DNA of 6,018 nucleotides. Origin: an uncultured Clostridia bacterium. GTDB lineage: Bacteria; Bacillota; Clostridia; Oscillospirales; Acutalibacteraceae. The DNA lies in assembly GCA_946004305.1 (NCBI GenBank), contig CAMFZJ010000077.1, positions 1-6,018 on the forward strand. Reading direction: 5' to 3'. Made by a program: the position numbers and the translations under genes. Position 1 is the first letter of the stretch; every line of letters begins with the position of its first letter. Below the pieces are notes generated by a model, which worked only from the letters and a program-made list of their open reading frames with translations, was not told where the DNA came from and did not search any database. Below are positions 1 to 5,974 of this stretch, one piece after another.

Positions 1-16
1 GTGGTATATTATTAAT

Positions 17-42
17 AACATATGATTGATTATTCATATGTT
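17..42. promoter_or_regulatory. SmtB/ZiaR-like metal-repressor operator (26-bp palindrome)
   Basis: Two perfect 9-bp inverted arms, AACATATGA at 17-25 and TCATATGTT at 34-42, flank an 8-bp AT-rich centre. Size and layout fit the 12-2-12 imperfect palindromes bound by ArsR/SmtB zinc sensors. From memory, the cyanobacterial smt S1/S2 site has the same AACA-ATGA ... TTATTCA-AT-TT skeleton. It ends 30 bp before the repressor start, where autoregulation would require it. The promoter itself is uncertain. One candidate is a -10 of TATTAT at 7-12, with its -35 beyond the left edge. The other is TTGATT (26-31), 17 bp, ATTAAT (49-54). Either would be blocked by a bound repressor. Confidence 0.72.
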
Positions 43-72
43 CATTTGATTAATTGTTCTCAGGAGGTTATT

Positions 73-375
73 ATGGCTGATAAAAACAATATTCCTGAAA
101 TGGAAGTTTTATTTGAGCTTGCCGATTTATTTAAAGTTTTTGGTGACTCAACAAGATTAAGAATACTATACACGCTTTTTGACGGTGAACACGCTGTTGG
201 TGATATTGCAGATACTCTTTCAATGGAGCAATCGACTATTTCCCATCAGCTGAGAGTTTTAAGAACTAACAAGCTTGTTAAGGTAAGACGAGATGGCAAG
301 CAGATTTACTACAGCCTTGATGATGAACACGTTAAAAAAGTAATTGAAATGGGACTTGACCATGTATTGGAGTGA
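73..375 (+). CDS. ArsR/SmtB-family zinc-type metal-responsive repressor
   Basis: This is a 100-aa winged-helix repressor, expected to act as a cytoplasmic dimer that releases DNA when it binds metal. The recognition helix is about residues 50-64 (SMEQSTISHQLRVL) and the wing is around 70-82 (KVRRDGKQIYYSL), both typical of the family. The C-terminal helix carries D84-x-H86 and H97-x-x-E100, the spacing of the alpha-5 Zn(II)/Co(II) site of SmtB, CzrA and ZiaR. There is no cysteine, so the CxC-type alpha-3 site of ArsR/CadC is absent, which favours zinc or cobalt sensing. The start chosen is ATG 73, five bases after AGGAGG (62-67). An in-frame ATG at 22 lies inside the operator and lacks a ribosome binding site. 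The gene is co-transcribed with the efflux ATPase, whose ribosome binding site overlaps its last codons. The inducing metal is inferred. Confidence 0.93.
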   Translation: MADKNNIPEMEVLFELADLFKVFGDSTRLRILYTLFDGEHAVGDIADTLSMEQSTISHQLRVLRTNKLVKVRRDGKQIYYSLDDEHVKKVIEMGLDHVLE

Positions 376-380
376 TAATT

Positions 381-2429
381 ATGAAGCATAAATTGTTAAT
401 GGAAGGATTGGACTGCGCTCATTGTGCATCTAAGATTGAGCAAGCTATTGCCGCAACTAAAGGCTTTGAAAACGTAAGCCTTGTATTTGCTAAAAAGACG
501 CTATATTTTGAGCATAAGGGTAAAAAAGATATTGTGCAAACTGTTCAGGCAATTACTGACAGCATTGAAAACGGCGTTACTGTTATGCCAATTGAAGAAA
601 AAACTGAAAAAAAGCAGAGTAATATTTTTAAAGATAACATTCTTCTGTTTATTGCTATTGCAGTTGGTATTGGAGCTTTAGTATGCGAATGTTTTAATGT
701 TAGTGAAATTGTTATTGGGATTCTAAGCAGTGTAGCAATTATTCTTTCAGGATACAAGGTATTTATTTACGGAGTTAAATCTCTTTCAAAACTCAGAATT
801 GATGAATCGACCCTTATGGCAATTGCTGTTATTGCGGCTTTCTGTTTAGGGCAGTTTGTTGAGGGAGCTATGGTTACCATTCTATTTGGCATCGGTGAAA
901 TGCTTGAGGATAAGGCTGTGGAGAACTCTCGCAGAAGTATTGAAAAGCTTGCTAATATTCAGCCTGATACGGCAACACTTTTTGAGAATGGTATAGAAAA
1001 GGAAGTTAAGGCTGAGCTTGTAAAGGCAGGCTCTGTTATTATTGTTAAACCATATGAAAGAATACCTCTTGACGGAATTGTTATTCAGGGAAAAAGTACT
1101 GTTGACACATCAGCTCTTACAGGAGAAAGTATGCCTGTTGACTGTGAGGAAGGCAGTGAGCTTTTAAGCGGTATGATGAACGGCGAAGGTCTTATTAAAA
1201 TCAAAACCACCAAAGAATACCACGACAGTACTGCAAGCAGAATTTTACAGCTTGTTGAGGAAGCTTCAATTACAAAAAGTAACAACGAAAAGCTAATAAC
1301 AAGATTTGCTTCTGTTTATACTCCTATTGTGGTACTGATTTCTTTAGCTATTGCATTTCTTCCCCCATTATTTGGTATGGGCGACCTTTCTATGTGGATT
1401 TATCGGGGACTTGTTTGCTTGGTTGCTTCCTGCCCCTGTGCTATTGTAATTTCTGTACCGCTCTCCTATTATTCAGGTATTGGCGCCGCTTCAAAAATGG
1501 GTGTTCTTTTCAAAGGCGGAAAGTATCTCGAGGCTCTTGCAAAGGCTGATACAATGGTATTTGATAAAACCGGCACCCTTACAAAAGGTGAGCTTGAAAT
1601 TGTAAATATAATTCCATATAAGAATTATAACAAGGAAGATATTATTGCCCTTGCAGCCGCTTGTGAGAAAAACTCCTCACACCCTATCGCTCAGGCTATT
1701 AAGGCTTATTATAGCGGCGAGGATATAGAGCTTGAAGACTACAAGGAAAAATCAGGCTACGGTGTTTCTGCTGTTTATAAGGGCAAGGAGTTGCTTTGCG
1801 GCAGTAAAAAGTTACTGAAAGAGAACATTGATATTGACGCAACTGTATTTTTGATTTACGATGGAGAGCTTATCGGCGCTATAGAAGTAAGCGACACAGT
1901 AAGAGATGAGGCAAGGTCAATTATTGCACAGCTTAAAAGCATCGGCTTTAAAAAGCTTGTTATGCTTACAGGTGATGACAAATCCGCTGCCAAAAGGATT
2001 TCTGACAAGTTAGAACTTACAGAATTTCACAGCAATCTTTTACCTGAGGACAAGGTAAATATTGTTAATGAACTGAAAAACAACAGCAAGGGTGTATGCT
2101 TTGTTGGTGACGGAATTAACGACTCCCCTGTTATTACTGCTTCCGACTGCGGATTTGCCATGGGATTTGGCAGTGACGCAGCAATTCAGGCTGCTGACGG
2201 AGTACTTACATCAGGAAATCTTAAAGCATTGCCAAAGGCTGTTAAAATTTCAAAGAAAACTGTAAGTACTGTTAAGTTCAACATAGCTTTTGCTTTACTG
2301 ATTAAGGCTATTGTAATTGTTCTTGCATTCTTTGGTATTGCAGCAATATGGATGTCTGTTATTGCTGACACAGGTGTATGTATGGCTTGTGTGCTTATTG
2401 CAACAAGATTACTTAAAACCAAGGTATAA
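381..2429 (+). CDS. cadA: Zn/Cd/Pb-exporting P1B-type ATPase
   Basis: This 682-aa membrane pump uses ATP to move divalent soft metals out of the cytoplasm. Residues 1 to about 70 form one heavy-metal-associated domain with D11-C-A-H-C15; the Asp before the first Cys is typical of Zn/Pb/Cd pumps such as ZntA. About eight membrane segments follow (roughly 88-105, 108-131, 143-157, 160-176, 316-331, 342-366, 631-652, 654-677). Motifs are TGES (247-250, actuator), C351-P-C353 (membrane metal site), D395-KTGT (phosphorylated Asp), H434-P435 (nucleotide domain), TGDD (530-533) and GDGINDSP (576-583). TM8 contains D663-T-G, the acidic residue of the divalent-metal subclass (P1B-2). All catalytic residues are present and length is normal. 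ATG 381 is preferred because GGAG (369-372) sits eight bases upstream; an in-frame GTG at 372 has no such site. It follows its likely repressor by five bases. Which metal dominates cannot be read from sequence. Confidence 0.95.
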   Translation: MKHKLLMEGLDCAHCASKIEQAIAATKGFENVSLVFAKKTLYFEHKGKKDIVQTVQAITDSIENGVTVMPIEEKTEKKQSNIFKDNILLFIAIAVGIGALVCECFNVSEIVIGILSSVAIILSGYKVFIYGVKSLSKLRIDESTLMAIAVIAAFCLGQFVEGAMVTILFGIGEMLEDKAVENSRRSIEKLANIQPDTATLFENGIEKEVKAELVKAGSVIIVKPYERIPLDGIVIQGKSTVDTSALTGESMPVDCEEGSELLSGMMNGEGLIKIKTTKEYHDSTASRILQLVEEASITKSNNEKLITRFASVYTPIVVLISLAIAFLPPLFGMGDLSMWIYRGLVCLVASCPCAIVISVPLSYYSGIGAASKMGVLFKGGKYLEALAKADTMVFDKTGTLTKGELEIVNIIPYKNYNKEDIIALAAACEKNSSHPIAQAIKAYYSGEDIELEDYKEKSGYGVSAVYKGKELLCGSKKLLKENIDIDATVFLIYDGELIGAIEVSDTVRDEARSIIAQLKSIGFKKLVMLTGDDKSAAKRISDKLELTEFHSNLLPEDKVNIVNELKNNSKGVCFVGDGINDSPVITASDCGFAMGFGSDAAIQAADGVLTSGNLKALPKAVKISKKTVSTVKFNIAFALLIKAIVIVLAFFGIAAIWMSVIADTGVCMACVLIATRLLKTKV

Positions 2430-2456
2430 AAATACATTGTTACAGTTTAAACATTT

Positions 2457-2500
2457 AAAGGGCAGAATTTCCGTTCTGCTCTTTACTTTTTATTTTTTTT
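2457..2500 (+). terminator. Rho-independent terminator of the metal-efflux operon
   Basis: An 11-bp stem (AAAGGGCAGAA at 2457-2467 with TTCTGCTCTTT at 2474-2484, one G-U pair) closes a 6-nt loop. It is followed by a T-rich tail ending in eight consecutive T (2493-2500). It lies 27 bases after the ATPase stop codon and separates the metal operon from the ilv operon. Its 3' arm and tail overlap the -35 region of the next promoter. Confidence 0.9.
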
Positions 2501-2510
2501 GTAATATAAT
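2482..2510 (+). promoter_or_regulatory. Predicted sigma-A promoter of the ilvBNC operon
   Basis: TTTACT (2482-2487, four of six matches to TTGACA) is separated by 17 bp from a perfect TATAAT (2505-2510). The spacer is the T-tract of the upstream terminator. Transcription would start near 2517, leaving a leader of about 48 nt before the ilvB ATG at 2565. The ilvB ribosome binding site is AGGAAG at 2551-2556, eight bases from the start codon. No CodY-like AATTTTCWGAAAATT box, T-box or leader peptide is visible here. Confidence 0.68.
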
Positions 2511-2564
2511 AGTGGGTAACGATGTATTACTATGTAAATTTGTATAGATAAGGAAGATTTCACC

Positions 2565-4190
2565 ATGATAAGTGGCGCTGAAATAATAGTAAAGTGTCTG
2601 GAAGCTGAGGGCGTTGATACTGTCTTTGGTTATCCCGGCGCAACAATTTGTCCTTTTTATGATTCCCTGTATGATTCTAATATTAAGCACGTTCTTGTCA
2701 GGCAGGAGCAGAATGCTGCTCACGCTGCCAGCGGTTACGCAAGAGCTTGTATGAAGCCCGGCGTTTGTGTTGCTACATCAGGCCCCGGAGCTACTAACCT
2801 TATTACAGGTATTGCTACTGCATATATGGACTCTATTCCTATGATTGCAATTACCGGTCAGGTTCGCTCCGACTTGCTGGGCAGAGATGTTTTTCAGGAA
2901 GCTGATATTACCGGTGCTTGTGAGCCTTTTACTAAGCACAGCTACCTGGTTGAGAGAACTGCTGACTTGCCGAGAATTTTTAAGGAAGCTTTCCATATTG
3001 CTACAACAGGCAGACCCGGTCCTGTGCTTATTGATATTCCCCAGGATTTACAGGAAAATATGCTGGAAAGCTTTGAATACCCTAAAACTGTTGACATTAA
3101 AGGCTACAAGCCTAACACTAAAGGTCATTCAGTTCAGGTGCAGCGTGCTGTTGAGCTTATTAAGAAAGCAAAGCGTCCTGTAATAGTTGCAGGAGGCGGT
3201 GTACTTAGCTCAGGGGCTAAGCTTAAATTACAGAAATTTGCCGAAATTACTCAGATTCCTGTTCTTTCTACTATGATGGGTATCGGCGTTATGCCAAGCG
3301 ACCACCCGCTGTACTTAGGTATGCTTGGTACTCACGGCAGAAAATGTGCTAACACAGCATTACATAAAACCGACCTTACTATTGTTTGCGGTGCAAGACT
3401 TGGCGACAGAGCTATCGCTTCACCTGACCAAATGGGTACCAGAGCAAAGGTTATACATATTGACATTGACCCTGCCGAAATCGGAAAAAATGTTAAGACA
3501 ACTGTTCCTATTGTTGGTGATATGAATAATGTTCTTAAACAGCTTATAAACGATATTGATGGTTTTAAAATCAATGATGAGTGGGATAGTGAAGTCAAAG
3601 AGCTAAAAGCACATTTCCAAAGCAAAATTTCTACATTTGAGGGTTATGTTGAACCCAGAACACTAATCAACAAACTAAGCTTTATGCTAAAGAGCAAGGC
3701 TATTCTCTGCGCTGATGTTGGACAGAACCAGATTTGGTGTGCTAATAATTTCAGAATCAGAGAAGGACGTTTTCTCACCACCGGCGGTATGGGTACTATG
3801 GGTTATTCTGTACCTGCTGCTATTGGTGCTAAAATGGCAAGAAAAGACAGAGATGTAGTTGTTGTATGCGGTGACGGCAGTTTCCAAATGAGTTTAAACG
3901 AGCTTTCTACTATTGCTCAGAATAATCTTAACATTAAGATTATTGTTATGAGAAATCAGCGTCTTGGTATGGTTAGAGAGCTTCAGGATAAGATTTATAA
4001 TTGCAGACACTCTGCTACTATTCTTAACGACAAGCCTGACTTTGTTGCTTTGGCAAAGGCGTATGGAATTGACAGTGCAGAGGTTTCTTCCAACGAAGAA
4101 GCTGAGAAGTTTGTTAAGAACATTGTTGAAAGCGACAAACCCTTTGTTTTGGTGTGCAACGTACACCCTGACACTCCTTCCATTTTATAG
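2565..4190 (+). CDS. ilvB: Acetolactate synthase, large (catalytic) subunit
   Basis: This ThDP- and FAD-dependent cytoplasmic enzyme condenses two pyruvates to 2-acetolactate (valine/leucine route), or pyruvate with 2-ketobutyrate to acetohydroxybutyrate (isoleucine route). The 541-aa chain has the three family domains. The N-terminal pyrimidine-binding domain (about 1-165) contains the catalytic Glu E48 in RQEQNAAHAA. The central domain is about 190-325. The C-terminal pyrophosphate domain has G436-D437-G438 and N464, the Mg-diphosphate ligands at the family spacing of 27. It is close to complete but ends at PDTPSIL, short of the C-terminal tail that carries a herbicide-contact Ser in plant enzymes. 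Unusual residues are YPGAT (A26, T27) where YPGGA is usual, R101 in GQVRS where Pro is common, and L473 where most homologues have Trp. Neighbouring ilvN and ilvC mark it as biosynthetic rather than the catabolic AlsS type. Confidence 0.96.
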   Translation: MISGAEIIVKCLEAEGVDTVFGYPGATICPFYDSLYDSNIKHVLVRQEQNAAHAASGYARACMKPGVCVATSGPGATNLITGIATAYMDSIPMIAITGQVRSDLLGRDVFQEADITGACEPFTKHSYLVERTADLPRIFKEAFHIATTGRPGPVLIDIPQDLQENMLESFEYPKTVDIKGYKPNTKGHSVQVQRAVELIKKAKRPVIVAGGGVLSSGAKLKLQKFAEITQIPVLSTMMGIGVMPSDHPLYLGMLGTHGRKCANTALHKTDLTIVCGARLGDRAIASPDQMGTRAKVIHIDIDPAEIGKNVKTTVPIVGDMNNVLKQLINDIDGFKINDEWDSEVKELKAHFQSKISTFEGYVEPRTLINKLSFMLKSKAILCADVGQNQIWCANNFRIREGRFLTTGGMGTMGYSVPAAIGAKMARKDRDVVVVCGDGSFQMSLNELSTIAQNNLNIKIIVMRNQRLGMVRELQDKIYNCRHSATILNDKPDFVALAKAYGIDSAEVSSNEEAEKFVKNIVESDKPFVLVCNVHPDTPSIL

Positions 4191-4194
4191 GAGG
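4189..4194 (+). promoter_or_regulatory. ilvN ribosome binding site overlapping the ilvB stop codon
   Basis: AGGAGG occupies 4189-4194 and shares two bases with the TAG stop of ilvB (4188-4190). It lies five bases before the ilvN ATG. Ribosomes finishing ilvB stop directly over the site, so translational coupling of catalytic and regulatory subunits is likely. The coupling is an inference from the layout. Confidence 0.85.
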
Positions 4195-4199
4195 TAAAT

Positions 4200-4691
4200 A
4201 TGCAATATACATTATCTATTTTAGTTGAAAACCAAGCCGGTGTACTCTCGAAAATCTCAGGCTTGTTTTCAAGACGTTCATTTAATATCGACTCCTTAGC
4301 TGTAGGCGTTACTGCTGACCCTACTGTTTCAAGAATTACTGTTGTTGCCAACGGTGACGAGTATGTTGTTGAACAGCTGGAAAAACAGCTTAACAAGGTT
4401 ATCCCTGTTATTAAGGTAAAACGCCTTACTGAGGGTGAATTTATAAGCAGAGAATTAAGCCTTATCAAGGTACACTGCTCTGCTGCAAAAAGGTTTGAGC
4501 TTATTAAAATTGCAGAGCTTATGGACGCAAAGATTGTTGACGTAGCTTCCTCTACTGTTACCTTTGAGTACTGTGAGACTGCTGAAAAAATCCAAACCTT
4601 AATCGACTTACTTAAGCCGTATGGTATCCGTGAAATTGTAAGAACAGGTACTGTTGCCATAGACAAGGGCAAAGCTCAGGTTTCTACTTAA
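4200..4691 (+). CDS. ilvN: Acetolactate synthase, small (regulatory) subunit
   Basis: This 163-aa protein activates the large subunit and carries its end-product (valine-type) feedback inhibition. The length equals that of E. coli IlvH. The N-terminal ACT domain (about 2-75) starts YTLSILVENQAGVLSKISG and keeps N11, G14 and N29, positions where, from recollection, changes in E. coli IlvH cause valine resistance. Feedback sensitivity is therefore probably intact. Residues about 80-160 form the second alpha/beta domain typical of this family (RELSLIKV near the start, GIREIVRTGTVAI near the end). The start ATG is fixed by AGGAGG five bases upstream and by the nine-base gap after ilvB. Its product should form a hetero-oligomer with the IlvB product. 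Confidence 0.95.
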   Translation: MQYTLSILVENQAGVLSKISGLFSRRSFNIDSLAVGVTADPTVSRITVVANGDEYVVEQLEKQLNKVIPVIKVKRLTEGEFISRELSLIKVHCSAAKRFELIKIAELMDAKIVDVASSTVTFEYCETAEKIQTLIDLLKPYGIREIVRTGTVAIDKGKAQVST

Positions 4692-4712
4692 TTCACGAAA
4701 ACATATATATTT

Positions 4713-4740
4713 TATAATAACCGCATTTGCGGCAAGGAGG
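4713..4740 (+). promoter_or_regulatory. ilvN-ilvC spacer: small hairpin at the ilvC ribosome binding site, possible weak internal promoter
   Basis: The 57-bp gap between ilvN and ilvC has a perfect TATAAT (4713-4718), but no convincing -35 at 16-19 bp spacing (best two or three matches). A short GC-rich inverted repeat, CCGC-ATTT-GCGG (4721-4732), sits directly before the strong AAGGAGG (4734-4740), which is eight bases from the ilvC ATG. The hairpin has no following T-tract, so it is not a terminator. It could protect or position the ilvC message, or mark a processing point that raises ilvC output. Both roles are speculative. Confidence 0.3.
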
Positions 4741-4748
4741 AAATCAAA

Positions 4749-5771
4749 ATGTCAGACGCAAAAATTTTCTATCAGTCAGATTGTAACCTTTCTCTATTAG
4801 AAGGAAAAACAATCGCTATCATTGGTTATGGCAGCCAGGGTCATGCTCATGCTCTTAACCTTAAGGATTCAGGCTGTAACGTAATTATCGGTCTTTACGA
4901 GGGTTCAAAGTCTTGGGACAAGGCTGTTGCTCAGGGTTTTGAGGTATTCACAGCTGCTGAAGCTGCTAAAAAAGCAGACATCATTATGATTCTTATTAAC
5001 GATGAAAAGCAGGCTGCTATGTATAAGAAGGATATTGCTCCAAACCTTGAGGCTGGAAATATGCTTATGTTCGCTCACGGCTTTGCTATTCACTTCGGTC
5101 AGATTATTCCACCTGCTGATGTTGACGTTACAATGATCGCTCCTAAGGGTCCCGGTCACACAGTACGTTCAGAGTACGAAGTTGGTAAGGGTGTACCTTG
5201 TCTTGTTGCTGTTGCTCAGGACGCTACAGGTAAAGCTCAGGAAATGGCTCTTGCTTACGGCGCAGGTATCGGCGGCAGCCGTGCAGGTATCCTCGAAACA
5301 ACATTCCGTACAGAAACAGAAACTGACTTATTTGGTGAGCAGGCTGTTCTTTGCGGTGGTGTTTGCGCACTTATGCAGTGTGGCTTTGAAACTCTTGTTG
5401 AGGCAGGCTACGACCCAAGAAACGCTTACTTTGAGTGTATCCACGAAATGAAGCTAATCGTTGACCTTATTTATCAGTCAGGCTTTGCAGGAATGAGATA
5501 TTCTATTTCTAATACTGCTGAATACGGCGACTACATTACAGGTCCAAAGGTTGTAACAGAAGAAACTAAGAAGGCTATGAAGCAGATTCTTCACAACATT
5601 CAGGACGGTTCTTTTGCTAAAGAATTCTTACTTGATATGTCAGAAGCAGGCGGACAGGCTCACTTCAGAGCTATGAGAAAGCTTGCTGCTGAGCATCCTT
5701 CTGAGGTTGTTGGTGAGGAAATCAGAAAGCTTTACAGCTGGTCTGATGAGGATAAGCTTATCAATAACTAA
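4749..5771 (+). CDS. ilvC: Ketol-acid reductoisomerase (class I)
   Basis: This 340-aa cytoplasmic enzyme converts acetolactate and acetohydroxybutyrate by Mg-dependent alkyl migration and NAD(P)H reduction to the dihydroxy acids. It is the step after IlvBN. The N-terminal Rossmann domain has G26-Y-G-S-Q-G-H at 26-32; the cofactor loop is GLYEGSKSW (48-56). H110 and K133 fall in conserved active-site stretches. The C-terminal helical domain carries the metal ligands D193, E197, E229 and E233 (DLFGE and ECIHE) and runs to about 330. The length matches class I enzymes of about 330-340 aa, not the duplicated class II. Loop positions 50-51 are Tyr-Glu where NADPH enzymes usually have Arg and a neutral or basic residue, suggesting NADH preference. 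Codons are biased to GCT, GGT and CTT, fitting a highly expressed gene. Confidence 0.97.
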   Translation: MSDAKIFYQSDCNLSLLEGKTIAIIGYGSQGHAHALNLKDSGCNVIIGLYEGSKSWDKAVAQGFEVFTAAEAAKKADIIMILINDEKQAAMYKKDIAPNLEAGNMLMFAHGFAIHFGQIIPPADVDVTMIAPKGPGHTVRSEYEVGKGVPCLVAVAQDATGKAQEMALAYGAGIGGSRAGILETTFRTETETDLFGEQAVLCGGVCALMQCGFETLVEAGYDPRNAYFECIHEMKLIVDLIYQSGFAGMRYSISNTAEYGDYITGPKVVTEETKKAMKQILHNIQDGSFAKEFLLDMSEAGGQAHFRAMRKLAAEHPSEVVGEEIRKLYSWSDEDKLINN

Positions 5772-5824
5772 TATTCCAAATTATTAAATAAACGCTTTAT
5801 TTTAGTTTTACCTATAGTTTCGTG

Positions 5825-5857
5825 TCCTGCTCAGTTTGTAACTGAGCAGGAATTTTT
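5825..5857 (+). terminator. Rho-independent terminator of the ilvBNC operon
   Basis: A perfect 12-bp stem runs from TCCTGCTCAGTT (5825-5836) to AACTGAGCAGGA (5840-5851). It closes a 3-nt loop and is followed by five T (5853-5857). It begins 54 bases after the ilvC stop. On the opposite strand the hairpin is not followed by a T-tract, so it is probably one-directional. Confidence 0.9.
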
Positions 5858-5874
5858 CTATCACATTTTTGTAT

Positions 5875-5974
5875 TTATTTTTCAAAAATGTCTGCGTATT
5901 CATTTGCATAAAATTTTGATAGCTGTTCTTGAGATAAAATTTTTGTATTCAAGCAAAATTATAAAGCTAATAAA
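5875..5974 (-). CDS. Possible 3' end of a convergent gene, cut by the contig edge
   Basis: Read on the - strand, a frame ending at TAA 5877-5875 gives SQEQLSKFYANEYADIFEK as its last residues, which looks like real protein. The same frame has a stop at 5961-5959, so it is open for only about 27 codons. A second - frame is open from 5974 through the AAAAATTTT run (5936-5944 on this strand's complement). Removing one base in that run would join the two into one open frame of about 32 codons to the edge. A gene tail with one indel, natural or from a low-coverage contig end, is therefore possible. No function is recognisable, no start is visible and the length is too short for statistical support. 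Confidence 0.22.

Noticed and set aside
22..72. N-terminal extension of the repressor from ATG 22
   Set aside because: The start lies inside the operator palindrome and lacks a ribosome binding site, and the extra 17 residues do not resemble the family. ATG 73 has AGGAGG five bases upstream.
372..380. GTG start for the ATPase overlapping the repressor stop
   Set aside because: No ribosome binding site at a workable distance. GGAG at 369-372 is eight bases from ATG 381, and the metal-binding domain starts naturally there.
2501..2564. T-box, riboswitch or leader-peptide attenuator upstream of ilvB
   Set aside because: Only about 48 nt separate the predicted transcription start from the ATG. 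No T-box motif, no run of Ile/Val/Leu codons and no second terminator are present.
2845..3183. 112-codon + strand frame within ilvB
   Set aside because: It is fully inside ilvB in another frame, with a low-complexity Leu/Arg-rich product and no support for translation.
3995..4672. 225-codon open frame on the - strand
   Set aside because: It lies opposite the end of ilvB and most of ilvN, both certain genes. The Ser/Thr/Leu-rich product is what the complement of biased codons gives, and no ribosome binding site or domain is seen.
1..5974. CRISPR arrays, tRNA or rRNA genes, insertion sequences
   Set aside because: No spaced direct repeats, cloverleaf-like stretch or transposase-like frame was seen. 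Nearly all sequence is explained by five genes and short regulatory gaps.
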